54,364 bases of DNA from Sedimentisphaerales bacterium (GTDB lineage: Bacteria; Planctomycetota; Phycisphaerae; Sedimentisphaerales; SG8-4): the NCBI GenBank assembly GCA_016928975.1, contig JAFGJR010000063.1, positions 1 to 54,364 of the forward strand. Reading direction: 5' to 3'. This document shows positions 1-8,291 of the stretch, piece by piece. Position 1 is the first letter of the stretch. Every line of letters begins with the position of its first letter. A program made the position numbers and the translations under genes. Under the pieces are notes generated by a model. It saw nothing but the letters and a program-made list of their open reading frames with translations. It ran no database searches and was not told the origin of the DNA.

Positions 1-2
1 AG

Positions 3-209
3 GCCGGACAGAAGCAGATCGGTGTCGTCGCACAGGAAGTGGAAAACGTCTTCCCCGAGATCGTCGCCTCGTCCCCGGCCGGCTACAAATCCGTCGATTA
101 CACCAAGCTGACCGCCGTCCTCATCCAGGCCGTGAAAGAACTGAAGGCAGAGAATGACTCGCTAAGAAGCCGGCTACAAGCTCTGGAGATCTCGCTGGAC
201 AAAGACTAA
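3..209 (+). CDS. C-terminal end of a peptidase S74 (endosialidase chaperone) domain protein, partial
   Basis: The gene runs off the left edge; only its last 68 residues are visible, ending at TAA 207-209. The visible stretch contains IGVVAQEVENVFPEIV, then GYKSVDYTKLTAVLIQAVKEL and a short coiled-coil-like tail. This is the signature of the S74 intramolecular chaperone domain found at the C terminus of phage tail spikes and of many bacterial surface proteins. In that family the domain helps a trimeric beta-structured protein fold and is then cleaved off by itself. The rest of the protein, and so its role, cannot be seen. A cell-surface or exported fibre-like protein is likely. Confidence 0.8.
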   Translation, partial: AGQKQIGVVAQEVENVFPEIVASSPAGYKSVDYTKLTAVLIQAVKELKAENDSLRSRLQALEISLDKD

Positions 210-228
210 CCTGAGAACCGTTCTCGCG

Positions 229-256
229 GAGAGGCAAGCCCGTGGGTTTGCCTCTC
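229..256 (+). terminator. Stem-loop after the S74 gene
   Basis: A 12-bp stem (229-240 with 245-256, one G-T pair) with a 4-base loop starts 20 bases after the stop codon. Only a short T run follows, so it is a plausible but not ideal intrinsic terminator. Confidence 0.6.
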
Positions 257-285
257 TTGCTCTCGGCTACGGTCACATCGCGATC

Positions 286-333
286 GCCCTGATCGATGAT
301 GTGCGAGTCTGCAACCGCGAGGTCAAACCTTGA
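286..333 (+). pseudogene. Remnant of a LamG-domain gene 3' end (copy 1)
   Basis: Read in one frame this stretch gives ALIDDVRVCNREVKP then TGA. This is the typical last strand of a LamG/concanavalin A-like domain (compare GLIDDVRVYNFGL in the intact gene at 37174-40422). No upstream LamG coding sequence is in frame: the frame runs back into the terminator of the preceding gene. A near copy lies at 3308-3367. The rest of the gap 210-515 holds no recognisable gene; the ribosome binding site of the next gene is GAAAGGGG at 502-509. Confidence 0.5.
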
Positions 334-515
334 GAGCACGAGCAAGACCGGAGAGTTCTTTGCCAAGAAGCCTGTGAGAACGACAGGAACCTTCTCTGGC
401 AAGACAGCGCAAGAACGGTGGAAGACCACGTCCCGACTTGCACAGTCACCAGAGCACCTGTGGGTGCACGCAAGGACTTGTTCCGTGTCTCAACTACTAT
501 TGAAAGGGGCAAAAC

Positions 516-3245
516 ATGCACGCGAGAAGAAGTGCAGCAGCGGGGACATCGGCGCCGAGCCCAGTCACGCCGGCCTACGGCCATGCCCGGCAGAATCGAC
601 TGGTCTGGCTCCTGGCTGCCATCGCGTACATGGCGTGGATTCCGAACGTTGCGACAGCGCAAATACTGGACTTTTATTTTGTCACGATCTGCACGCCAAC
701 GGGGGGTTCGGTTGATCCATATCCAGGTACGCTCATGTTTCCTGCGCCACAGGGCGGTGAGAGGTCGATCTCGGCGACGGCGCATGCGGGGTATAAGTTC
801 CTGCACTGGGACTACAGCGGCGGGGTGAGTGTAGCCGATGCGAGTGCTCCTACCACCTCCATGACGGTTAGCGGCCACGGGACTCTGTGCCCACAATTTG
901 GGCAAATTGTTACAGTCACGATCTGCACGCCGACAGGAGGCGAGGTCTCCCCGCATCCGGGCATTCGCCGCTGCTACATTGGCGAGGTGGTCACGATCAA
1001 AGCGACGCCGGCTTCGAGGTATACGTTCGTGTGCTGGAATCACACCGGCGGGGTGAGTGTAGCCAACGCGACTGAGCAGAGCACGACCATGACTATCAAC
1101 GGCTATGGGAGCCTGTGCCCGCAGTTTGAGGAGATGCCATGTACGGTCACGGTCTGCACGCCAGCGAATGGCATAGTCTCCCCGAGTCCCGGCGCCCACG
1201 TCTACGATTGCAACTCGTCGGTCCCGATCTCGGCGACGCCGGCGTCCGGCTATCAGTTCGTGCGCTGGTCCACCACCGGTGGAGTGAGCGTGGCGAGTTC
1301 CACTGTCGCGAGCACGACCATGACAGTCAACGGCGATGGCAGCGTGTGCCCAGAGTTCGAGTCGGTTCCTCCCACTTCGTACACGGTCACGGTCTGTACG
1401 CCAGCGAATGGCACAGTCTCCCCGAGTCCCGGCACCCACGTCTACGACTGCAACTCGTCGATCCCGATCTCGGCGACGCCAGGCTCGTGCGATCGGTTCG
1501 TGCGCTGGAACTGCGGGGGTGGGGTAAGCGTGGTCAATTCCACCTGGGCCACCACAACTATGACGGTCAGTGGCGATGGGAGCTTGTGCCCACAGTTCGA
1601 GAAGGCCCCCTGTGCGGTCACGATCTGCACACCGACGAACGGCACGGCCTCCCCGAGTCCTGGCTACTACACCTACGACTGCGGCTCGTCGACCTCGATC
1701 TCTGCAACGCCGGCATCCGGCTATCACTTCGTGCGCTGGTCCACCACCGGTGGAGTGAGCGTGGCGAGCTTCGCCGCCGCCAGCACGACCATGACAGTCA
1801 ACAACGATGGGAGCGTATGCCCGGTGTTCGATTTGGTCCGTCCCACTTCCTACACAGTCACCGTCTGCACGCCGACGAACGGCACGGTCTCGCCGACTCC
1901 TGGCGTTCACAGCTACAACGGCGGCTCGTCGGTCCCGATCTCGGCGGCGCCGGCGTCCGGCTATCAGTTCGTGCGCTGGTCTATCACCGGCGGAGTGAGC
2001 GTGGCGAGTTCCACCGCCGCCAGCACGACCATGACGGCCAATGCCGACGGGAGCTTGTGCCCGGAGTTTGAGAAGGCCCGTTCGGGCATGGGAGGGGACT
2101 GCTATGTAGATGCCGGCGCGCGGGGCAGGGGCGACGGCTCAAGCTGGGTCGATGCGTTCAACTACCTGCAAGAAGCGCTGGCGGTCGTCCAGGCAGGCCA
2201 GACCATCTGGATGGCCGAGGGTGTCTACGCGCCGGACCGCGGCACAGGCTGCACCTGCACCCTGGGTGACCGCGAGATCTCCTTCATGCTGGTGAGCGGT
2301 GTGGCGATCGTTGGCGGCTTCCCCGCCGGCGGCGGCACCCCGCAGCAGCGCAATCCAGACCGCCATCAGACCATCCTCAGTGGGGATATCGGTCTACTAG
2401 GCAGCATCACGGACAACAGTTGTCACGTCGTCATGGCTGTTGACTGCAGCAACGGGACGATCCTCGACGGTCTGACTATCGCCTGCGGCAATGCCAGCGG
2501 CAGCCTGGGCTGCGGTGCCGGGCTACAGATCACCTCGAGTACCCTCTCGGTGGTCAACTGCACCTTCACCGGCAATGTTGCCGCGAGCGCCGCCGGCGTC
2601 TGCTGCCAATCCTCCGAAGTCGAGTTCACCAACTGCGTGTTCACGGGCAATACGGCCGAGCTGGTGGGCGGCGCCGTCGGAATCTGGGATTGCGCCCAGC
2701 CGGTCTTCCTGGTCAACTGCACCTTCAGTGGCAACGCGGCGACCACGGGCGGCGCAGTCTATGCCAGCACAAGCGTCTCGGCTGTCCTGGCCAACAGCAT
2801 CCTGTGGGGCAATGTGGCTCTGCAGGGTTCGCAGATTACGCTCGGCGACAGTGCCGTGCTGACGGTCGCATTCTGTGACGTGCAGGGTGGACGAGCAGAC
2901 GTGGCGGTCGGCAGGAGTACGCTGCTGTGGGGCGCAGGTAACCTGACGAGCAATCCGTCTTTTGCCGATGCGGACGGGGCCGACGACCTCGCGGGTACTC
3001 TGGACGATCGGTTGGATTTGTTGGCCAGTTCGCCGTGCGTCGATGCGGGTGACGATACGCTAGTCTCGCTCGATATCAGCGACATGGATGCTGACGGCGA
3101 TACGGCCGAGCGGGTTCCCCTTGACCTCGCGGGTAACCCACGGTTCCTGAATGGCTTGACCGTGGCAAGTATGGGGGTGTCCGATCCGCCCGACTACACA
3201 GCCATTGTGGACCTCGGTGCCTACGAGCTTCGCACGCAAAGGTAG
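516..3245 (+). CDS. Secreted protein with six Cys-containing InlB-B-like repeats and a C-terminal beta-helix
   Basis: 909 residues. The ATG at 516 follows GAAAGGGG (502-509). A long basic N-region is followed by a hydrophobic stretch at about residues 28-48, consistent with a signal peptide. Six repeats of about 75 residues begin near residues 56, 134, 211, 291, 368 and 448. Each opens with VT(I/V)CTP, has an aromatic-rich middle (GYQFVRW) and closes with CPxF, resembling the divergent InlB B-repeat (Flg_new_2) family but with at least two cysteines per unit. Residues about 530-909 form a right-handed beta-helix of the choice-of-anchor/PMP type, with NCTFTGN, NCVFTGN and NCTFSGN turns. Likely an exported adhesin or carbohydrate-binding surface protein; the ligand is unknown. 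The repeats are also very similar at DNA level (for example 1141-1350 and 1381-1590), so copy number may vary by recombination. Confidence 0.8.
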   Translation: MHARRSAAAGTSAPSPVTPAYGHARQNRLVWLLAAIAYMAWIPNVATAQILDFYFVTICTPTGGSVDPYPGTLMFPAPQGGERSISATAHAGYKFLHWDYSGGVSVADASAPTTSMTVSGHGTLCPQFGQIVTVTICTPTGGEVSPHPGIRRCYIGEVVTIKATPASRYTFVCWNHTGGVSVANATEQSTTMTINGYGSLCPQFEEMPCTVTVCTPANGIVSPSPGAHVYDCNSSVPISATPASGYQFVRWSTTGGVSVASSTVASTTMTVNGDGSVCPEFESVPPTSYTVTVCTPANGTVSPSPGTHVYDCNSSIPISATPGSCDRFVRWNCGGGVSVVNSTWATTTMTVSGDGSLCPQFEKAPCAVTICTPTNGTASPSPGYYTYDCGSSTSISATPASGYHFVRWSTTGGVSVASFAAASTTMTVNNDGSVCPVFDLVRPTSYTVTVCTPTNGTVSPTPGVHSYNGGSSVPISAAPASGYQFVRWSITGGVSVASSTAASTTMTANADGSLCPEFEKARSGMGGDCYVDAGARGRGDGSSWVDAFNYLQEALAVVQAGQTIWMAEGVYAPDRGTGCTCTLGDREISFMLVSGVAIVGGFPAGGGTPQQRNPDRHQTILSGDIGLLGSITDNSCHVVMAVDCSNGTILDGLTIACGNASGSLGCGAGLQITSSTLSVVNCTFTGNVAASAAGVCCQSSEVEFTNCVFTGNTAELVGGAVGIWDCAQPVFLVNCTFSGNAATTGGAVYASTSVSAVLANSILWGNVALQGSQITLGDSAVLTVAFCDVQGGRADVAVGRSTLLWGAGNLTSNPSFADADGADDLAGTLDDRLDLLASSPCVDAGDDTLVSLDISDMDADGDTAERVPLDLAGNPRFLNGLTVASMGVSDPPDYTAIVDLGAYELRTQR

Positions 3246-3307
3246 TCTCAAACGTGGCCCACAGAGGGTCCGGGGCGGCGGCAGGCCAAACGCGCTGCCG
3301 CCCCGAC

Positions 3308-3367
3308 ACCTTCTGGGCCGGCCTGATCGACGATGTGCGGATCTACAACCGCGAGGTCACGCCGTAG
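3308..3367 (+). pseudogene. Remnant of a LamG-domain gene 3' end (copy 2)
   Basis: Reads TFWAGLIDDVRIYNREVTP then TAG (3365-3367), the end of a LamG domain with no coding sequence before it in that frame. It matches copy 1 (286-333) over about 40 bases with few differences. The two remnants bracket the 516-3245 gene. Confidence 0.5.
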
Positions 3368-3391
3368 GACGCGGTGTCTACTTGGTCAGAA

Positions 3392-3416
3392 GTCAAGGGC
3401 CGGCGGCCTTCTTGAC
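3392..3416. terminator. Hairpin between convergent genes
   Basis: GTCAAGGGCC pairs with GGCCTTCTTGAC across a 3-base loop, with a small bulge. It lies between the convergent genes ending at 3245 and 3542 and could serve either. There is no clear T tract. Confidence 0.35.
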
Positions 3417-3541
3417 AAGCCGATCTAAGATGGCAAGGCATTCACGAGATCAGGGATCGCATGTAGTGCTTGAGTGCGTGAAGCAGCATGTCTGGATTTG
3501 AGAGGTGGCACCGGCAGGGGCCAGGTGGCCGGGCGACGTGT

Positions 3542-4630
3542 CTACAGTTGTCGCTTGACGGCCTGGGCGTGGATGAGCTCGAACAGGGCCTTGATGAAAT
3601 CCGTGTCGAGGCCGAGCTTCTTTGCCTTGGCGATGTGGTCTTCGAGGAGGGTCTCCCACCGGTTGATCTGGAGGACCGGGATGCTGTGCTCCTGCTTGAG
3701 CCGGCCGATCTCCTCGACCCACTTCATGCGCTCGGCCAAGTCCTGGATGATCTTGGCGTCGATCTGGCTGATCTCCGCTCGCATACGAGCCATCTGCCTT
3801 TTCACGTCCCTGTCGGTCAGACCCGCGTCCCTGGCGTGCAGCCTGTCGAGCAGCGAAGACAGGTCCCGTGGAGTCAACTGCTGCCTGGCGTCACTGAGGG
3901 CGTGGTCCGGATCGATGTGCGACTCGATCATCAGGCCGCCGATGCCCAGGTCCAGGGCCATCTGGGAGAGCGGCTCGATGTACTGGCGGTTGCCGGCGAT
4001 GTGGCTGGGATCGCAGATCAGTGGCAGGTCGGGAAGCAGGCGCTTGAGTTCGATGGGGATCTGCCACTTGGGATCGTTGCGGAACTGCATCTGGACGTAG
4101 GTGGAGAAGCCACGGTGGATTGCGGCGAGCTTGCACACGCCGGCGTCGTGCAGACGCTCGATCGCACCGATCCACAGACCCAGTTCGGCGTTGATGGGAT
4201 TCTTGACGAGGACCGGGATGTCGCTGCCGGTGAGGGCATCGGCGATCTCCTGGACGGCAAACGGGCTCACGGTCGTCCTGGCGCCGACCCAGAGGATGTC
4301 CACGCCGTACTTGAGACACAGCTCCACATGCTCCTTGTTGGCTACCTCCGTGGCGGTGAGCAGGCCGGTCTCGGCCTTCACCTGCCGGAGCCACTCCAGG
4401 CCGGTCTCCCCGACGCCTTCAAACGTGCCCGGCCGGGTACGCGGCTTCCAGATTCCCGCTCGAAACGCCTTCACATACGGCGACTTCGCCAGCTCCCGGC
4501 CCGTCGAGAGCGTCTGCTCAACCGATTCCGCGCTGCATGGGCCGGCAATCACGCACGGAATACGGTCGTGCGGCAACCACTGATGGAGAGGGATGAGCCC
4601 CTTGTTGATCCTCTTGAGAGCATCCGTCAT
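3542..4630 (-). CDS. Bifunctional 3-deoxy-7-phosphoheptulonate (DAHP) synthase / chorismate mutase
   Basis: 362 residues from ATG 4630. Residues about 20-265 are a class I DAHP synthase of the short (KDO8P-synthase-like) type, condensing phosphoenolpyruvate and erythrose 4-phosphate at the entry to the shikimate pathway. Visible motifs are IAGPCSAES (28-36; C32 a metal ligand in the family), KPRTRP (62-67), HRG (H172), DPSHIAG (207-213) and MIESHID (235-240). Residues about 275-362 are an AroQ-type helical chorismate mutase (MRAEISQIDAKII, ERMKWVEEIGRLK). This catalytic-synthase-plus-C-terminal-mutase order is the type II fusion known in Bacteroidetes and relatives; in such fusions the mutase often also serves feedback control. 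It is transcribed away from the secretion operon and shares the 4631-4857 intergenic region with it. Confidence 0.92.
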   Translation of the reverse strand: MTDALKRINKGLIPLHQWLPHDRIPCVIAGPCSAESVEQTLSTGRELAKSPYVKAFRAGIWKPRTRPGTFEGVGETGLEWLRQVKAETGLLTATEVANKEHVELCLKYGVDILWVGARTTVSPFAVQEIADALTGSDIPVLVKNPINAELGLWIGAIERLHDAGVCKLAAIHRGFSTYVQMQFRNDPKWQIPIELKRLLPDLPLICDPSHIAGNRQYIEPLSQMALDLGIGGLMIESHIDPDHALSDARQQLTPRDLSSLLDRLHARDAGLTDRDVKRQMARMRAEISQIDAKIIQDLAERMKWVEEIGRLKQEHSIPVLQINRWETLLEDHIAKAKKLGLDTDFIKALFELIHAQAVKRQL

Positions 4631-4734
4631 GTCATTTCAGCCCCAGGCCGTCCAGTCTGAATTCATCGACATCGAAGTAGGAGGAGGTGTTGACACGGTG
4701 GGATTGCACGACCCATCTGGCGACTCCTGCCCTA

Positions 4735-4756
4735 TGCCGATTATAGCGTATCGGCA
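4735..4756. promoter_or_regulatory. 22-bp perfect dyad upstream of the secretion operon (candidate operator)
   Basis: TGCCGAT (4735-4741) and ATCGGCA (4750-4756) form a perfect inverted repeat with an 8-base A/T-containing spacer that includes a TATAGC -10-like hexamer. It sits about 100 bases before gspE and 105 bases before the divergent DAHP synthase gene. A dimeric regulator site is a reasonable guess. There is no direct evidence for which protein binds. Confidence 0.4.
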
Positions 4757-4857
4757 GACCCGCCTCAACGGTTTTGAAGACGCGACGGATTTGAGGCACT
4801 AAGGTGCCGCGTCGGATATGTCGATAGAGAGACGGATGATTTCAGGAACTCCCTGAC

Positions 4858-6555
4858 ATGAAGGAACACGATCCGATAATCGCGGCCCTCTTGAGTGAAA
4901 ACGTGCTGGACGAAAGCCAGGCGCAGGTGCTGGAGGACCGTCAAAAGGCCAGTGGAGAGAGTCTGTTCTCCATTATCCAGCGAGAAGTGTCGCTGGACGA
5001 GGAGCAGGCCGCAAGGGTCACCGCCGTCGCACACAACATCACGTTCGTCAACCTCTCGCCCGACATGATCGATCCCATCGTCGCGCACCTGATCTCGCAG
5101 GAGGTGGCCAACCGGTATAGTGTGATCCCGATCAAACGCCAAGGGCGCGAGTTGACCGTGGCGATGAGCTCTCCGCTGAATCTGCGTGCTCGGGACGAGA
5201 TCGAGTTGAAGACGGGCTACACGGTGGTCCCTGTAGCGGCCACGCCGCACGCGATTCATCAGGCCATCCGCTTCCATTTCGACGTCGCCAGCCTGACGAA
5301 GCAGACGATCGCCTCCATGCGGCTCAAGGGCGACCTCGCGGAGGACGGCAAGTCGGTCGCGGACAAGAGCGACCGGCTGTTCGACGCCGACAGCGATCCC
5401 ATCACGAAGCTCGTCGCCTCCATCATTCGTGGCGGCATTGACGTGCGGGCGAGCGATATCCATATCGAGCCCCAGGAGTCCGATCTGCGCGTGCGGTATC
5501 GCGTGGACGGCCTGCTGCGGAAGGCCATCGATGTCCCCGCCTCCGCTCAGCGGGAGGTGATTTCCCACCTCAAAGTCCTTGCGGACATGGACATTTCCGA
5601 GCGCAGAATCCCGCAGGATGGGCACATCACGATTCGCCACGAGGACAGGGAATATGACCTGCGTGTCTCTTCTCTGCCGGCGGTCGGAGGCGAGAAGATC
5701 GTCCTGCGCATCCTCGACAAGAACGCGGGCCGATGGTCCCTGGATCGTGTCGTCACCTCGCCGCAGGACAACCGGCGGATTCGGGACCTGGTCGCCAATC
5801 CCTATGGCATGATCCTTCTGACGGGCCCGACCGGCAGCGGCAAGACCACGACGCTCTATTCCGTGCTTCAATTGGTGAACACGCCCGAGCGGAACATCGT
5901 CACGGTCGAAGACCCTGTCGAGTATCGCTTGCCGGGGATTACCCAGGTCCAGGTCAAGCCGGTCGCCGGGGTGACATTTGCCACGACGCTGCGCAGCATC
6001 CTGCGTCAGGACCCGAATATCATCCTGGTCGGCGAGATCCGCGATCTGGAGACGGCGGAGATCGCCGTGAGCGCCGCTTTGACGGGCCACCTCGTGTTGA
6101 GTACTCTGCACACGAACGACGCGGCGGGCGCCGTCTCCCGACTGGTCAGCATCGGGATACCGCCGTTCCTGGTGGCTTCCTCGCTGCTAGGAGCGGTCGC
6201 CCAGCGGCTCGTGCGCACCGTCTGTCCCAAGTGCAAGGAGCCGTACACACCCGGCGAGGAGGAGCGTGCGCTGCTCGACGACGAGACCGTGAAAGTGGAC
6301 CGGCTCTGTCACGGCAAAGGATGTCACAACTGCTACGGAAGTGGGTATCAGAGCCGAAAGAGCGTGTACGAGATCCTGTCGGTCTCGCCGACCATTCAGC
6401 GCATGATCGTGGACGGCAAGAGCGATACCGTCATCAAGAAGCAAGCGGTCCAAGAGGGGATGCGGACCCTGCGCACGAGCGCTCTGGACGAAGTGCGAGG
6501 CGGCGCAACGACGGTGAACGAGATCATGCGCGTGGTCGATCTCAGGAGCGAATGA
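4858..6555 (+). CDS. gspE: Type II secretion / type IV pilus assembly ATPase GspE
   Basis: 565 residues; ATG 4858 follows AGGA at 4844-4847. This is the cytoplasmic hexameric ATPase that powers pseudopilus assembly. Residues 1-150 form the N-terminal MshEN/T2SSE_N domain. The core carries Walker A GPTGSGKT (323-330), the Asp box with VEDPVEY, Walker B VGEIRD (E393), the His box STLHTND, and a tetracysteine zinc site CPKC (456-459) with CHGKGCHNC further on. All key residues are present. It is the first gene of a co-directional series; its stop overlaps the start of gspF. Assigned to the GspE/PilB group; a pilus extension role cannot be excluded because no PilT is in the window. Confidence 0.95.
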   Translation: MKEHDPIIAALLSENVLDESQAQVLEDRQKASGESLFSIIQREVSLDEEQAARVTAVAHNITFVNLSPDMIDPIVAHLISQEVANRYSVIPIKRQGRELTVAMSSPLNLRARDEIELKTGYTVVPVAATPHAIHQAIRFHFDVASLTKQTIASMRLKGDLAEDGKSVADKSDRLFDADSDPITKLVASIIRGGIDVRASDIHIEPQESDLRVRYRVDGLLRKAIDVPASAQREVISHLKVLADMDISERRIPQDGHITIRHEDREYDLRVSSLPAVGGEKIVLRILDKNAGRWSLDRVVTSPQDNRRIRDLVANPYGMILLTGPTGSGKTTTLYSVLQLVNTPERNIVTVEDPVEYRLPGITQVQVKPVAGVTFATTLRSILRQDPNIILVGEIRDLETAEIAVSAALTGHLVLSTLHTNDAAGAVSRLVSIGIPPFLVASSLLGAVAQRLVRTVCPKCKEPYTPGEEERALLDDETVKVDRLCHGKGCHNCYGSGYQSRKSVYEILSVSPTIQRMIVDGKSDTVIKKQAVQEGMRTLRTSALDEVRGGATTVNEIMRVVDLRSE

Positions 6556-7751
6556 TGGCGGCCTTTGAATACACGGCGAAGGACACCGTCGGCAACGAGC
6601 TGAGCGGGGTCTATGCCAATGTGGATAGCGTGGAGATGCTTCGGGCGGAGCTGGGGAAGCTCGGGTATGTCCTGGTCCACGCACAGCGGGAAGCGAGATC
6701 GGCCCGGAGGTCCCGCCGCGTGCCGCAGAAGGACGTTGCCTCCTTCGCGTTCAAGTTCGCCTGCATGTACTCTGCCGGCCTGTCGCTGGTGCGGTGCCTG
6801 GAGGCATTGGAGGAGCAGGCGGGCAGCCCGGTCCTCAGGAGCATTCTCGCGGACGTCCGTCACCACGTGGAGACAGGCTCGAATCTGAAAGGCGCGTTCG
6901 AGCCGTACCGAAGAGTGTTCGGAGATTTCTTTCTCGGCATGATTGAGGCCGGCGAGTCCTCCGGCGAGCTGGCCAAGGCCCTCGACATGAGCGCGCGGTA
7001 TCTCGAAAAGCGTCTGGAAGTGCGCCAGAAGGTCCGGGCGGCCTTCGTTTATCCGACGGTCGTCGGGGCGATCTGCTTCATCGTCGTGCTCGCCATGCTG
7101 ATCTTCGTGGTGCCGATGTTCTCGCGAGTCTACGGGCGGCTCCACGTGGATCTACCCGCCCCGACACGGATTCTGGTCTTCCTGAGCATCGCGTTGCGGA
7201 GTTGGTGGTGGGCTCTGGCTCCGTCGGTGGTGGCGCTCGTACTGGGTGTGCGGCGCCTGATCGGCCATCCGCGAGTCAAGCTTCGCTGGGACCGGTGGAA
7301 GATGCGTGTGCCGTTGCTGGGACCGCTGAATCGCTTTGTCCTGGTAGGGCAGTTCGTTCGCACGTTCGGGATGCTGATCTCGGTGGGGGTGCCGATCATG
7401 GAGGCGATCGAGTCCGCGGGCCGCGTGGTGCGCAATGCCGAGCTGTCACGGATTGCGGCGGACCTCCAGCAGGCGGTCCGTGTCGGCCATCCGGTCGCCG
7501 AATCGCTCCAGGCGCATGCGCTGTTCCCCTCCATGGTCGTGCAGCTTGTCGCCTCCGGCGAGGAGGCGGGCGTCCTGCCGGACATGCTGGCCAAAGCGGC
7601 GGACCTGCTCGACAAAGAGGCCGACCGCATGGCGGCGTCACTGCTCGTGAAGCTCGAGCCGCTGTTGACGGTGGCCATGGGCGCCGTTATCGGTCTGATC
7701 CTCATGGGTGTCTATCTGCCGATGTTCGATTACATGGCACGAATCAAGTGA
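6555..7751 (+). CDS. gspF: Type II secretion inner-membrane protein GspF
   Basis: 398 residues from ATG 6555. A second in-frame ATG at 6552 overlaps the gspE stop, but AGGAG at 6544-6548 is better spaced for 6555. Two T2SSF repeats are visible: the first around residues 65-185 (FAFKFACMYSAGLSLVRCLEAL, then MIEAGESSGELAKAL) and the second around 265-390 (FVRTFGMLISVGVPIMEAI, then ASGEEAGVLPDML). Membrane segments lie at about 165-190, 205-231 and 370-391. It is the polytopic platform that couples GspE to pseudopilin assembly. Length and architecture are normal for the family. Confidence 0.94.
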   Translation: MAAFEYTAKDTVGNELSGVYANVDSVEMLRAELGKLGYVLVHAQREARSARRSRRVPQKDVASFAFKFACMYSAGLSLVRCLEALEEQAGSPVLRSILADVRHHVETGSNLKGAFEPYRRVFGDFFLGMIEAGESSGELAKALDMSARYLEKRLEVRQKVRAAFVYPTVVGAICFIVVLAMLIFVVPMFSRVYGRLHVDLPAPTRILVFLSIALRSWWWALAPSVVALVLGVRRLIGHPRVKLRWDRWKMRVPLLGPLNRFVLVGQFVRTFGMLISVGVPIMEAIESAGRVVRNAELSRIAADLQQAVRVGHPVAESLQAHALFPSMVVQLVASGEEAGVLPDMLAKAADLLDKEADRMAASLLVKLEPLLTVAMGAVIGLILMGVYLPMFDYMARIK

Positions 7752-7859
7752 CCTTCGTGGCTGGCCGGCGGTCTTTTCAGGTAAAGTCGGCTGGCTGGCG
7801 CGCCGATGGAAGAGACTGTCGGCGTTACATTTCAGCAATCGTCTGTAGAGGAGAACAAC

Positions 7860-8174
7860 ATGCGCAACAAGAGAGCTTTCACTCTGGTAGAGCTGTTGGT
7901 GGTGGTGATGATCCTGGGGGCGTTGGCGATGATCGCGATCCCGCGGATGCTCAGCGGCGCCACGAACGCCAAGATCAACGCCTGCAAGACCAACGTGGAC
8001 CTGATCAATTCGCAGATTGAGTTGTACTACGCGAACGAGGCGACGTGGCCGACGGCTTTGACGGACGTCACCAACGATCCAAACTACTTCCCGGAGGGGG
8101 CGCCCGCGTGCCCGCTGGGGACCGACTACTCGTACAACACCACGACCCATCGAGTGCCTGATCACAGTCACTGA
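7860..8174 (+). CDS. gspG: Major pseudopilin, GspG-like
   Basis: 104 residues from ATG 7860, chosen because AGAGGAG (7848-7853) precedes it. The type III prepilin signal is MRNKRA|FTLVELLVVVMILGAL: a short basic leader, Phe after the cleavage point and Glu at +5, then a hydrophobic helix. The cleaving residue before F is Ala rather than the usual Gly. The remaining domain (INSQIELYYANEATWPTALTDV) is typical of a short planctomycete G-type pseudopilin and ends in HRVPDHSH. It would polymerise into the pseudopilus after cleavage by prepilin peptidase, which is not in the window. A strong stem-loop follows the gene. Confidence 0.88.
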   Translation: MRNKRAFTLVELLVVVMILGALAMIAIPRMLSGATNAKINACKTNVDLINSQIELYYANEATWPTALTDVTNDPNYFPEGAPACPLGTDYSYNTTTHRVPDHSH

Positions 8175-8233
8175 CGTGAGATATCATAGCCCCCGGGCAT
8201 CGGTGCGCCCGGAGGGTTGGCAGGGAATCAGGC

Positions 8234-8265
8234 AGGGATGGTCGCCTGCGAGGGCGGCCATCCCT
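8234..8265 (+). terminator. 13-bp stem-loop between gspG and gspH
   Basis: Positions 8234-8246 pair fully with 8253-8265 (one G-T) around a 6-base loop. There is no U tract, and the operon continues. It is better read as a partial terminator or RNA-stabilising structure that raises gspG relative to the downstream minor pseudopilins. Confidence 0.5.
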
Positions 8266-8291
8266 CGTATTATGTGTGGGGACCTGCGTCC

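Noticed and set aside
273..1910. 545-codon open frame on the minus strand across the repeat protein
   Set aside because: Mirror frame of a repetitive GC-rich gene; Arg-rich, no start signal and no family resemblance.
3488..4660. 390-codon plus-strand frame opposite the DAHP synthase gene
   Set aside because: The minus-strand product has all DAHP synthase and chorismate mutase motifs; the plus frame has none.
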